From assembly GCA_035566435.1 (NCBI GenBank), contig DATMRF010000105.1:248001-312000 (forward strand): 64,000 nucleotides of DNA, in the 5' to 3' direction. Origin of the DNA: DATMRF01 sp035566435 (GTDB lineage: Bacteria > Verrucomicrobiota > Verrucomicrobiia > Limisphaerales > UBA8199). Positions 9,121 through 17,498 of this stretch are shown one piece after another (position 1 is the first letter of the stretch; the number at the start of each line of letters is the position of its first letter). Under the pieces are notes generated by a model. The model did not search any database. It was not told where the DNA came from and worked only from the letters and a program-made list of their open reading frames with translations. A program made the translations under genes and the position numbers.

Positions 9121-9155
9121 AATAAAAAAGGATGACCCGGGGGGCCGAGCCATCC
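9121..9155 (-). terminator. Intrinsic terminator hairpin in the leader of the epimerase gene
   Basis: Read on the minus strand, an 11-bp stem (9145-9155 with 9130-9140, two G-T pairs, four-base loop) is followed at once by six T residues and TATT. The T-tract ends 37 bases before the ATG at 9084. It may end read-through from the oxidoreductase gene whose stop is at 9538, or serve as an attenuator for the epimerase gene. Confidence 0.6.
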
Positions 9156-9321
9156 TGGCACCTCATGAAGTTAACCAGAGGTTTCGACAAACAGAATGTG
9201 TTTGCGTTCAGGGAAAACGACCATGCCGGCAGTCCATGTCACGATGGAGGGGCTGACGGTTACACAAATGTAATCTATTTTTCTGCAACAAAATGCCGGG
9301 CTGGGTGTCTTTGTGGATGAT

Positions 9322-9537
9322 ATGGAAGTCGTACAACAGAACAATCTGCACCGCCTGGAGGCGGGACAGCTCTGGAAGCTGGAGCACGGGTACCTTTATA
9401 TCGTCGAGTTTGGCAAGCGCCTGATCCATTACCGAATGCTGCGGCAACCGGAGCAAAAAGCGGCGCTGACCCGCATGATTGGCATCGAGGCGCTGCTGAA
9501 TTATTTAAGACAAAGCGAGGCTGAATTGGTCGGTTGA
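9322..9537 (+). CDS. Small hypothetical protein, 71 residues
   Basis: A compact ORF with a strongly protein-like composition: N-N-L-H-R-L-E-A-G-Q-L-W-K-L-E-H-G-Y, then V-E-F-G-K-R-L-I-H-Y-R-M-L, and an I-G-I-E-A-L-L-N-Y-L helix. There is no signal peptide, membrane segment or cysteine. A GTG at 9313 is a possible alternative start. It runs opposite to both flanking minus-strand genes and its stop abuts theirs (9537/9538). I believe small proteins of this kind recur in Verrucomicrobia, but I cannot name a family or function. Confidence 0.5.
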   Translation: MEVVQQNNLHRLEAGQLWKLEHGYLYIVEFGKRLIHYRMLRQPEQKAALTRMIGIEALLNYLRQSEAELVG

Positions 9538-10974
9538 TCAGCCCGGTACTTCCCAGCCGGGACGATAGCGCTCTTTCAGATAGCGATCCGCTTCCGGCGC
9601 GTTGGTGAATTTCATCGCCTTCGCGTCCCAATAAATCTTCTTGCCGACGCGCATAGCCACCAGGCCGAGCAGCCCAACCTCGGTCAAAGCTGCGCCGTAT
9701 CCGAAGTTCGCGCTGGATTGCGGCCCGCCCTTGCAGGCGTCGAGCCAGTCCCGGTGGTGGCCTTTGGAGCGGGTCAACTTTTGCGCGGGGCGTTTGTTGG
9801 GATCATCCTTTGAACCGGGCAGCATGCGAGGTTTGCCGGCCCACCCGGGGCAAGTGATCATTCCCTTGTCGCCGATAAACAGGATCCCGTTGCCGCCCTC
9901 GCCGAGCTGGTCATCCGGTTCCAGGCCTTCAGGACGCGGCGGCATCAGCCCACCTTCATACCAGGTGAATTTCACGGCCGGCATTTTCCCGCGCGGCCCG
10001 AACAGGTAGGTGTAAATGCCGCCTACGGGAGCGATGTAGGAATCCACGCCGCCCGCGGCGGAGGCTTCGATGCTCAAGGGTTCTTTCAGGTCCAGCGCCC
10101 AACACGCCGGGTCGAAATTGTGGCAGAAGAAATCGCCGATCGGCGCGGTGCCGAAATCCCAAAAATCGCGCCAACTCACGGGTGAATAGGCGGAGCTGAA
10201 CGGGCGCTGTTCGCGAGGTCCAAGCCACAAATCCCAATTCAGGCCTTTCGGCACGGGTTCTTCGGGCGGGCGCCCCCCAAGGTGGCTCTTGTTCCAGCGC
10301 GACGCGCCGGTCCAGGCCTGTACTTCGCGGATGTCCCCGATGTCGCCTTGCCAAATCATCTCGCAAGTCACACGAACGGAATCGCCGGAATGGCCCTGGT
10401 TCCCCAACTGGGTGGCCACGCCAGTTTCTTTAGCGACGCCGGCCACGTGCCGGGCTTCCCAAACGTTGTGCGTGAGGGGCTTTTCGCAATAGACGTGCTT
10501 GCCCTGGCGCATGGCCGTCACGCACACGTAGGCGTGCTGATGGTCGGGGGTCGCGCAAAGAATCGCATCGATAGCCTTTTCCTTCTCGAGCATCACCCGG
10601 AAGTCTTCGTAATCGGCCACTTTGTAATTCGGTGTTTTCTCGGAGTAATGCTTTTGAATTTCGTCCCTCACGGGCAGGCGTCCGGCGGTGCTCTTGAAGT
10701 AATATGCGTGCAAATCCTGAGACTCGGCCGGGTCTGCCACGGCAATGATCTGAGCATCCTGCTGGTTAAAGAGGTTTCGCACGTTGACCTGGCCCTGCCC
10801 GCCGCAGCCGATGATAGCGATGTTCACTTTTTCGCTGGGGGGCACGAACCGTGTCCCGCCCAGAACGTGTCGAGGAACGAGGCTGATGCCGGCGGCGGCC
10901 GCGCTCGTGGTGGCAAGAAAACGCCGGCGGCTGATGCCGGTGCTGGTCAAGGAGGAAGTATGCGCATTCATCAA
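9538..10974 (-). CDS. Gfo/Idh/MocA family oxidoreductase, Tat-exported
   Basis: The 478-residue protein has a twin-arginine signal (S-R-R-R-F-L-A-T-T-S, residues 18-27). A Rossmann NAD(P) fold follows with I-I-G-C-G-G-Q-G near residue 56. The family catalytic motif H-V-Y-C-E-K-P-L is near residue 160. The C-terminal alpha/beta domain is the extended form usual for exported planctomycete and verrucomicrobial members. These enzymes oxidise or reduce sugars and cyclitols, often via 3-keto intermediates. The TIM-barrel epimerase downstream on the same strand is a plausible pathway partner. A terminator-like hairpin lies in its leader. Confidence 0.9.
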   Translation of the reverse strand: MMNAHTSSLTSTGISRRRFLATTSAAAAGISLVPRHVLGGTRFVPPSEKVNIAIIGCGGQGQVNVRNLFNQQDAQIIAVADPAESQDLHAYYFKSTAGRLPVRDEIQKHYSEKTPNYKVADYEDFRVMLEKEKAIDAILCATPDHQHAYVCVTAMRQGKHVYCEKPLTHNVWEARHVAGVAKETGVATQLGNQGHSGDSVRVTCEMIWQGDIGDIREVQAWTGASRWNKSHLGGRPPEEPVPKGLNWDLWLGPREQRPFSSAYSPVSWRDFWDFGTAPIGDFFCHNFDPACWALDLKEPLSIEASAAGGVDSYIAPVGGIYTYLFGPRGKMPAVKFTWYEGGLMPPRPEGLEPDDQLGEGGNGILFIGDKGMITCPGWAGKPRMLPGSKDDPNKRPAQKLTRSKGHHRDWLDACKGGPQSSANFGYGAALTEVGLLGLVAMRVGKKIYWDAKAMKFTNAPEADRYLKERYRPGWEVPG

Positions 10975-11010
10975 TAGTGGTTAGCTGACGCTGCTTCACA
11001 CGCCTGCGTC

Positions 11011-11068
11011 AATAAAAAAAGCGACTCGGTAATATCACCGAGCCGCTCCGCACGAGGTGCCCGCTCGG
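11011..11068 (-). promoter_or_regulatory. Putative transcription attenuator in the oxidoreductase leader
   Basis: Read on the minus strand, a 10-bp stem (11037-11046 with 11021-11030, loop of six) is followed by seven T residues, a textbook intrinsic terminator. The T-tract ends about 40 bases before the ATG at 10974. Upstream, GCTCGG (+ strand 11063-11068) can pair instead with the terminator arm CCGAGC (11038-11043), giving a mutually exclusive antiterminator. No minus-strand gene lies directly upstream that it could simply end. The ligand or factor is unknown. Confidence 0.45.
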
Positions 11069-11197
11069 GAGATGCGGCCTGGCCGGTAGTCATTCCGTAA
11101 ACCAAGCACCACAACTGCTCCAAAGTAAGGGGCCACCCTCGTACTGTAGCAACGTAAACGATGTTGGGGCCGGTTTCAAGTAGAACGTCTCCGTTCC

Positions 11198-11674
11198 GTG
11201 TTCAGCGGGAAGCTGGCCGCGTACGTGAATAGCAACCTCGGGGTGTATAAATGCCCGGCGGACAGGTCGAGCGCCCAAAACGGGCCCCGGCTGCGGAGCA
11301 TCTCCATGAATTGCATGGTCGGCGACCCGCTGATCGACCCGAACCGATGCAATCCGTCCTGGCTGCAATTCCTCAAGGCGACGCAGTTCCCGCAGCCGTC
11401 GAATTTCTACGTCTTTCTGGAAGAGCACCCGGACACCATCAACGACGGGTATTTCATGAATCGTTGGGACGAAATCAAGTGGGGCAATCTGCCCGCATCT
11501 TTTCACAACGGGGCAGGGAACCTGTCCTGGGCCGATGGGCATGTGGAGCGCCATCGCTGGATTCCCGACACGGTGCGGCCGCCGATCAAAGGGGCGGTCG
11601 GCGGCGGGTACGCGCCGGCACCGCCCACCGATTATCTTTGGTTGAGGGACCGAACCAGCGTCCGGATGAACTAA
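11198..11674 (+). pseudogene. 5'-truncated pseudopilin-like protein (H-X9-DG C-terminal part)
   Basis: The frame encodes the distal part of a type II secretion-like pseudopilin of the DUF1559/H-X9-DG class common in these phyla. It has Y-K-C-P-A-D-R-S, then F-H-N-G-A-G-N-L-S-W-A-D-G-H-V with exact H-X9-DG spacing. The expected N-terminal prepilin segment (F-T-L-I-E-L plus hydrophobic helix) is missing: the frame closes at a TAG (11147-11149) and only a GTG at 11198 is available. I read it as a gene remnant; expression as a soluble fragment cannot be excluded. Confidence 0.6.
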
Positions 11675-11790
11675 GGGCGCGTGCGCAGCGGGCCGCCGGC
11701 AAAACCGGTCCGCTACGCCCGGGCTGCGGAGCCGAACCAGGCTGGTGGCGCCCCCGTTTTCCCCGCGGCAGGGGCGACCCTGGCGCAGTC

Positions 11791-11808
11791 GCATGATTGG
11801 AATCATGC
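11791..11808. repeat. 18-base palindrome
   Basis: Two perfect 8-base arms (GCATGATT and AATCATGC) flank GG. It lies in the 248-base gap between the pseudopilin remnant and the next ORF, within GC-rich sequence that otherwise shows no gene. It could be an operator or a small hairpin; no U-tract follows. Confidence 0.35.
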
Positions 11809-11922
11809 GTCCCTTTCATGACGGAGCAGGGCCCAGTTTTTCGTCTGCCCGTAAATCCCGCGAGCGCTGTACGTAACTTCCCAAATTGCCTGTTTTTCAT
11901 TTCCGGGTGATCCTCGGCTGGA

Positions 11923-12351
11923 TTGAAGACGCGCACGGCACCCGTTTTTCGTTACTCCTTCGAGGAGTTCACGGACCACATCCACGCGATGAAAACCGTC
12001 CGCGAATGGGAATACACCTCGCGGTTCGGCCATTTAGGGCGGCTCCAGACCAGCCAGGCCAACAACGCGCGGGTCCTGGAGTATTTCTCCGACTCTTACC
12101 CGGACCGCAAGGAAGCCCTTTACAAGGCCGAGCTCTTTCTTTCGATCAATGACTACATCGGCCGTCACGCGGCGCTCTTTGCGCGCAAGAACCTTGTCGA
12201 GGAGTTGGCCGGCAACGCCTTCTCCGTCGGGCCGGCTTTGCTGCGGGCGGTGCATTATGCTTTCAGCATCACGCCCCGCACAGCCACGATTCCGGCCAGG
12301 CGCGTCCTCGCCCTCGCCCGGGCGTTTGCGGCGCTCGACCGCACCGTTTGA
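11923..12351 (+). CDS. Hypothetical protein, 142 residues
   Basis: I do not recognise a family. The protein is soluble and largely helical, with several aromatic-rich segments (Y-S-F-E-E-F-T-D-H-I-H, then E-W-E-Y-T-S-R-F-G-H-L-G-R-L) and an even, protein-like composition. The start shown is a TTG; ATG at 11989 would give a shorter product. No signal peptide or cysteines. It converges on the response regulator gene ending at 12395. Confidence 0.5.
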   Translation: MKTRTAPVFRYSFEEFTDHIHAMKTVREWEYTSRFGHLGRLQTSQANNARVLEYFSDSYPDRKEALYKAELFLSINDYIGRHAALFARKNLVEELAGNAFSVGPALLRAVHYAFSITPRTATIPARRVLALARAFAALDRTV

Positions 12352-12394
12352 GCTGGAAGCGGCGGTTGGGGATTGGAAACCGCAGCTAAAGACT

Positions 12395-13042
12395 TTACCG
12401 GTTCAAAAACTTCACGACGGCTTCAGTCCGCGAGTGGACATGGAGTTTTTCATAGACGTTGCTGATGTAGCTGTGCAGCGTGCCCGCACTGATGCCGAGG
12501 TTATCGATGATTTCCTTGTAGCGGAAGCCTTTGGCGAGCTGGTTCAGGACATCGGTCTCGCGCGGGGTCAGCTTCTGCACATCGGGGCAGGGCTCCGGCA
12601 TCTGCTGAAAATGCTGGACCACCCGGCGGGCGATCTGGGGCGTCATCGGCGAGCCGCCCTGGTGCGCTTCGCGGATGGCCGCCACCAACTTGGCCGGCGG
12701 CGTGCGTTTCAGCAAGTAACCGCTCGCGCCGGCGATGAGCGACTTGAAGAGGCGGTTGTTGTCTTCGTAAACCGTCAGCATGATGAACTGCGCCCTGGGC
12801 ATCTTGGCTTTGAGACGGCGGACACATTCGACGCCGTCCATGCCCGGCAAATTGATGTCCATCAGGACGACATCGGGCGCGCTGCCCGGCAATTCGGCGA
12901 GGGCCGACTCGGCGTCAGCGTAGCTGGCGAGCAGTTTAAAGGCAGGGCTGCCGCCGATGCGGTGGGTCAGATTGGCGCGGATTTCCTCGTCATCTTCCAC
13001 AATGGCGACCCGGATGGTGGTGGACTCTGTAGTGCCGGTCAC
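12395..13042 (-). CDS. NarL/LuxR-family response regulator
   Basis: This 215-residue protein has an N-terminal receiver domain with acidic pocket E-D-D-E (residues 17-20), phospho-acceptor Asp62 in V-V-L-M-D-I-N-L-P-G, Thr90 and Lys112. A GerE/LuxR helix-turn-helix occupies roughly residues 148-212 (L-T-P-R-E-T-D-V-L, then I-S-A-G-T-L-H-S-Y-I-S-N-V-Y-E-K-L). It should be phosphorylated by the HisKA_3-type kinase encoded upstream on the same strand (stop at 13136), the usual partner for NarL regulators. The gap between them is 93 bases and carries a GGAGTGATG tandem repeat. Confidence 0.92.
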   Translation of the reverse strand: MTGTTESTTIRVAIVEDDEEIRANLTHRIGGSPAFKLLASYADAESALAELPGSAPDVVLMDINLPGMDGVECVRRLKAKMPRAQFIMLTVYEDNNRLFKSLIAGASGYLLKRTPPAKLVAAIREAHQGGSPMTPQIARRVVQHFQQMPEPCPDVQKLTPRETDVLNQLAKGFRYKEIIDNLGISAGTLHSYISNVYEKLHVHSRTEAVVKFLNR

Positions 13043-13107
13043 GCTCGGATTGTACGGGGTGCGGAGGGCGACGCCAGCCGTATGAATATACGAGCGGTTA
13101 GGCTGGG

Positions 13108-13134
13108 GGAGTGATGGGAGTGATGGAGTGATGG
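13108..13134. repeat. GGAGTGATG-type tandem repeat
   Basis: About three 9-base units (GGAGTGATG with one extra G in the first) lie directly after the stop codon of the sensor kinase. The motif is close to the GAGTGGTG and GATTGATG units found in frame inside the same gene at 14155-14262. Confidence 0.7.
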
Positions 13135-13135
13135 T

Positions 13136-16100
13136 TCATGGGGACAGCGCGGTTTTGATCTCGATTTTGGTGCCATGGGCAGGGGAGCTGGTCAGGGACA
13201 GGTGGCCGCCGTGGGGTTCGAGGCGTTTGCGCATATTGGTCAGGCCGTTGCCTTTCCGGCCGGGCGGAGTTTGCGCGGGGTCGAAGCCGCGGCCATTGTC
13301 TTCGATGGTCAGGAGGAGCTGGGCGGCGTCCATCGCGACGCGGACGCGGACTTCGGAGGCGCGGGAGTGTTTGACGATGTTGTGGAAGGCTTCTTTGACG
13401 ACCAGGAACAGGTCGTGCCGGATGTCGGCCGGGAGAGTGCAGGCGGGCAATTCGACGGGGATTTCGAGCCGGCAACGGACGTCCGAGTTTTCGAAGAATT
13501 CGTCGGCGTAATGGCTGAGGTACTCGACGAGGCCTTCGAGGGTGTCGTTTTCCGGGTTGACGGCCCAGACGATTTCGTCCATCGCCTGAACGGAGGCGCG
13601 GGCGGTGCCGACGATTTTGTGGACGTGGAGTCCGATTTCTTCGCGGCGGGCGAGGCCCTCTTCGGTGCGTTCGCCGAGCATCATGATGCGGGTGAGGCTG
13701 GAGCCGAGGTCGTCGTGGATGTCTTTGGCGATGCGGCCGCGCTCGCGTTCGATGGCGTGGCGGCGTTGGAGGAGTTCGAGTTTGCGCTGCATCCGGCGGC
13801 GGGTGGCATAGCGGGCGGTGCCGCCGACGGCGCCGACGGCCAGGACGCCGAGGAAACCGCGCCACCACCAGGTTTGCCAGAGGTGCGGCCGGAGGAGGAT
13901 GGCGAGGGAAGCGCCCTCCTGGTTCCAGGCGCCGTCGCGGCTGCAGGCCCGGACGCGGAAGGTATAAGTGCCGGGCGCGAGGTTGTTGTAATAGGCGACG
14001 CGGCGGGCGCCGGCATCGAGCCATTCGGGATCGAAGCCTTCAAGCCGGTATTTGAAGCGGGCACTCTCGGGTGCGGCGAGGTCGAGGGCGGTGTAGTGAA
14101 ATTCGAGTTCTCCGCGGCCGGGCGGAGCCACGAGAGGGACGGGGAGAGGGGGCGGGGGGATTGATGGATTGATGGATTGTTGGATTAATGGAGTGGTGGA
14201 GTGGTGGAGAGATGGAGTGGTTGATAGTTGATAGTTGATAGTTGATACGGGGACGGGGGCGCGGAGTGGTTTTCGATCCGCAAGCACCTGCTCGATAAAA
14301 ACGGGCGGCGGGCGCTGGTTGACGGGGGCCGTGGCGGGGTCGATGACGACGACGCCTTTGGCGGTGGGGAACCAGAGGCGGCCATCGCGGGCTTTCCAGG
14401 CGGCCGGTTTGGCGGCGCCATTGCACTGGATGCTTTCGAGTCCGTCGTTGCGGCCATAGGCGATGCTGGAGAAGGTGTCCTGCACGCCCTGGTCGAGCTG
14501 GTCGAGGTCCCGTTTGCGGACGCGGAAGACGCCTTTGGAGCAGGTCATCCAGAGCCAGCCCTGGTTATCCTCGATGATTTCGAAGATTTCGTCGCTGAAG
14601 AGGCCTTGCCTAGTGGTGTACGGGGTAAAGCGGCCATTGCGGCAGCGGACGAGGCCGGCGTCGCGGGTGCCGAGCCAGAGGTTGCGGTCGCGGTCGGAGT
14701 AAAGGGCGAGGATGCGGTTATCGGGGAGGCCGTCAGCGGTGGTGAAGTTGGTGAAGGCGCCGGAGCGCCAGCGGGTGAGGCCGGCATCGGTCCCGAACCA
14801 GAGCTGGCCGGAAGGGTCCTCGGAGATGGCGCGGACGGCGACGCCGGCGAGGTATGGGTTGAGGTTGGTGAAGGAGCCGTTGCGGAGGGAGTAGAGGCCC
14901 TGGCTGGTGCCGACCCAGAGGTTGGTGGCGCGGTCTTCGTGAACGACGCGGATGGCGGCGGGGGGCAAGCCGTCTTTGGAGGTGTAATGGGTGAAGGCGC
15001 CGTTCTTAAGGCGGGCGAGGCCGCCGTCGAAGTCGGCGCCGATCCACAGGCTGCCGTCGTGGGCTTCGGCCAAGGCGAGGACGAGGGTCTGGGCGAGGTC
15101 GTTGGTGGAAGCGTAGGTGGTGACGCGTTCGTCGTGCAGGCAATTGAGTCCGCCGCCCCAGGTGCCGATCCAGAGCTGGCCCTGGCGGTCTTCGAGGACG
15201 GACATGACGTTGTTATGGCTGAGGCCCTGGCGTTTGGTGCAGGCGAGGAAACGCTCGGGGGTCAGGCGGGTTAGGCCGTCACGGGAACCGACCCAGAGGT
15301 TGCCTCCGCCGTCCTCGAAGAGGGCATTGACGCGGTCGAAGGGGACGCCTTCGTTGTTGAGTTCGGTGAAGAAGCGGCCTTCGCGGAAGCGGTTCAGGCC
15401 GGAGTAGGTGCCGACCCAGAGGTTGCCTTCGCGGTCGTCGCAGATGGCGCTGACGAAGGTGTCGGACAATCCGTATTTGGTGTTGTAGGCGTAAAAGCTT
15501 TTCCAGTAGGCGTTGTACCAGAGCATGCCGTTGTTGGAGCCAATCCAGATGCGCCCGGCGCGGTCCTGTAAGATGGCGCGGACCGAATCGTTGGGCAAGC
15601 CGTTGGGCATCGGAAAGGCGTCCAACGCGGCGCCTTTGAGCCGGTTGAGGCCCTCGCCGGTTGCCACCCAAAGGAAACCGTCGCGGTCTTCGGCAATGCA
15701 ACTGACGACATCGGAGGAGAGGCCCTGGCGTCGGGTGTAGTTGATGAACTGGCCGTCGCGGTAGCGGCTGATGCCGGTGGTGGTGCCAATCCAGAGCGAC
15801 CCGTCGCGGGCTTCGTAAACGACTTTGAGAACGTCGCCGGCCAGGCCGTCCGTTTTGCCGTAGGCGGTGAAGACGCCTTCGCGCAGCCGGACCAGGCCGC
15901 CGCCTTCGGTGCCGCTCCATAGAGCGCCCTGGCGGTCCGCACAGAGGGCGGTGATGGACGAGTTCCTCAGCGCGGGTGTATTCCGGATGTCAAAGCTCGT
16001 GAAGGAGATGCCGTCAAAGCGCGCCAGGCCCGCCCGGGTGCCCACCCACAGGTAGCCGTCGCGGGTCTGGGCGATGGCCTGGACCTGGTTATCGGGGAGG

Positions 16101-17287
16101 CCCTCGTCGGTTCGCCAGGTGCGCGAGCTGTAGGGCAGGGCCGGCTGGTCGAGCGTCGCCCAATCCAGCCAATCGCTCGCCTGGCTGATCTGGCGTTTAT
16201 GATTCAGGGTGGCGTGGTTATCGGGGTCCACCGCGAAGACTTCCAGGTTGCCGTCCTCGTTCCGGCCCACGGCCGGTGAAGGTTCCGCCCGCCGCCCCAT
16301 GCTGGCCCACGCGGACCATTGGTCCGAACCGTTATTGAGGATTTCCCACCGGTGCAGCAGCATCCCGTCCGCGCGGTTCACCGCCAGCACTTCCAGCCGG
16401 CCATCGGCGCTCTGGCCTGCCGCCAGCCCGTCTCTGGCGTCGCCGCCAAAGTTCTCCCACGCCGTCCACTCGCCGCTGCTCGCGGGCACCGCCTGGCGGA
16501 TTCTTTCCACCGCGCCGTTGGTCGCATTGACCCCAAACACTTCGAGCACGCCCAGGGCGTTCTGCCCCACGGCGAACCCGGGCCTGATGCACCCGCCGAG
16601 GCTGGCCCAGCCGGACCAGTCGGCGCCGGCGCCCGCTGAGGGGGACTGCTGCCGGCAGTGGATGAGCGCGCGGGTGTGCGGCTCGACGCCGAACAATTCC
16701 AAACGGCCGTCCCGGTTGCTCGCCACGATGAACCCCGGCTCCACCTCCCCGCCCAGGCTCGCCCAGCCCGACCAGCCCTCCCGGGTTTGCCACAAGTGGC
16801 GCACCTCGCTGCTATTCTCGGCCAGGCCGAAAACTTCGAGCCGGCCCTCCGCGTTCTGCGCCGCGGCCAGCGGCGGACGGATGCCGCCGCCGAGGTAGGT
16901 CCACCCGGTCCAATCCGTGCCGTTGGTTTCAACCCGGCGGGCGTGCAACAGCACCGGGCTGGCCGCTGAAACCGCGAACGCTTCCAGTTCGCCCCGGGCA
17001 TTGCTGGCGAGGGCGATTTCCGGGCAAAAACCCTGGCCGAGGCTCACCCATGCGGACCAGTCGCCGTTGGATTTTTTCTGCCAGCGATGCTGCAGCGTGC
17101 CGCCGGCATCGACCCGGAACACTTCCAGGTAACCGTCGGCATGGCGGCCCAGGACCGGTTTGCCGGGAGTTGGCCCGCCAGCCACTTGGGCGCGGCCCGC
17201 CGGTCCGAAGACCAGGCAGGTGAGCAGCGCCGCGGCAATTCCGCGGCTCGCAGGCCGGCGCCGGTTCTGAACACCGCCTTCCATCAT
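13136..17287 (-). CDS. Reg_prop sensor histidine kinase with N-terminal lectin-like propeller
   Basis: The protein is about 1383 residues from the ATG at 17287. After a signal peptide, residues about 45-390 hold seven tectonin/PLL-like repeats (each with L-E-V-F and W-S-A-W or similar). Residues about 393-960 hold around 14 reg_prop repeats (D-G-x-L-W-V-G-T), enough for two seven-bladed propellers. A Y_Y_Y domain (about 1065-1120), one membrane segment (about 1143-1160), a HisKA_3 domain with His1191 in D-I-H-D-D-L-G-S-S, and a HATPase domain (D-N-G-R-G-F-D, G-N-G-L-T-N-M-R-K-R) follow. It lacks the receiver and AraC domains of classical hybrid sensors; the separate NarL regulator downstream fills that role. 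Homologues of this architecture sense polysaccharide fragments. The reading frame extends to 17683 but overlaps a zinc-ribbon gene, so I prefer 17287. Confidence 0.88.
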   Translation of the reverse strand: MMEGGVQNRRRPASRGIAAALLTCLVFGPAGRAQVAGGPTPGKPVLGRHADGYLEVFRVDAGGTLQHRWQKKSNGDWSAWVSLGQGFCPEIALASNARGELEAFAVSAASPVLLHARRVETNGTDWTGWTYLGGGIRPPLAAAQNAEGRLEVFGLAENSSEVRHLWQTREGWSGWASLGGEVEPGFIVASNRDGRLELFGVEPHTRALIHCRQQSPSAGAGADWSGWASLGGCIRPGFAVGQNALGVLEVFGVNATNGAVERIRQAVPASSGEWTAWENFGGDARDGLAAGQSADGRLEVLAVNRADGMLLHRWEILNNGSDQWSAWASMGRRAEPSPAVGRNEDGNLEVFAVDPDNHATLNHKRQISQASDWLDWATLDQPALPYSSRTWRTDEGLPDNQVQAIAQTRDGYLWVGTRAGLARFDGISFTSFDIRNTPALRNSSITALCADRQGALWSGTEGGGLVRLREGVFTAYGKTDGLAGDVLKVVYEARDGSLWIGTTTGISRYRDGQFINYTRRQGLSSDVVSCIAEDRDGFLWVATGEGLNRLKGAALDAFPMPNGLPNDSVRAILQDRAGRIWIGSNNGMLWYNAYWKSFYAYNTKYGLSDTFVSAICDDREGNLWVGTYSGLNRFREGRFFTELNNEGVPFDRVNALFEDGGGNLWVGSRDGLTRLTPERFLACTKRQGLSHNNVMSVLEDRQGQLWIGTWGGGLNCLHDERVTTYASTNDLAQTLVLALAEAHDGSLWIGADFDGGLARLKNGAFTHYTSKDGLPPAAIRVVHEDRATNLWVGTSQGLYSLRNGSFTNLNPYLAGVAVRAISEDPSGQLWFGTDAGLTRWRSGAFTNFTTADGLPDNRILALYSDRDRNLWLGTRDAGLVRCRNGRFTPYTTRQGLFSDEIFEIIEDNQGWLWMTCSKGVFRVRKRDLDQLDQGVQDTFSSIAYGRNDGLESIQCNGAAKPAAWKARDGRLWFPTAKGVVVIDPATAPVNQRPPPVFIEQVLADRKPLRAPVPVSTINYQLSTTPSLHHSTTPLIQQSINPSIPPPPLPVPLVAPPGRGELEFHYTALDLAAPESARFKYRLEGFDPEWLDAGARRVAYYNNLAPGTYTFRVRACSRDGAWNQEGASLAILLRPHLWQTWWWRGFLGVLAVGAVGGTARYATRRRMQRKLELLQRRHAIERERGRIAKDIHDDLGSSLTRIMMLGERTEEGLARREEIGLHVHKIVGTARASVQAMDEIVWAVNPENDTLEGLVEYLSHYADEFFENSDVRCRLEIPVELPACTLPADIRHDLFLVVKEAFHNIVKHSRASEVRVRVAMDAAQLLLTIEDNGRGFDPAQTPPGRKGNGLTNMRKRLEPHGGHLSLTSSPAHGTKIEIKTALSP
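14155..14262. repeat. Low-complexity tandem repeats inside the kinase gene
   Basis: GATTGATG, GAGTGGTG and TTGATAG units are repeated in tandem within the coding frame (residues about 1010-1045). They give a Ser/Thr/His/Pro/Asn-rich spacer just before the Y_Y_Y domain. The frame is kept. The units resemble the intergenic repeats at 13108 and 45554. Confidence 0.8.
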
Positions 17288-17378
17288 TTCCTCAGGATGG
17301 CAGGGTAGGGGCGCGAGGACTGACTGCCAAGCTTTTCGAGATGGAAAGGAGAAAGGCTTCGCTCGCCGCCGCGCGTCC

Positions 17379-17402
17379 CCCCGTTTCGAGCCCCGTTTCG
17401 AG
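17379..17402. repeat. Two tandem 12-base units
   Basis: CCCCGTTTCGAG is present twice in direct succession in the 211-base divergent region between the kinase (start 17287) and the zinc-ribbon gene (start 17499). No other element is clear in that gap. Confidence 0.6.
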
Positions 17403-17498
17403 CTTGCAAGTACGATGCAGCTGCGTACGCTACCTCCCGTGACCGGCTCCGAACCATAACCAGCTTTGTCCTGCATTCTGGCTGTTGCCTCCCAGACC

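Noticed and set aside
14480..16110. Regular repeats considered as a CRISPR array or tandem DNA repeat
   Set aside because: The periodicity is at protein level (reg_prop blades of about 42 residues); DNA units diverge and no spacer pattern exists.
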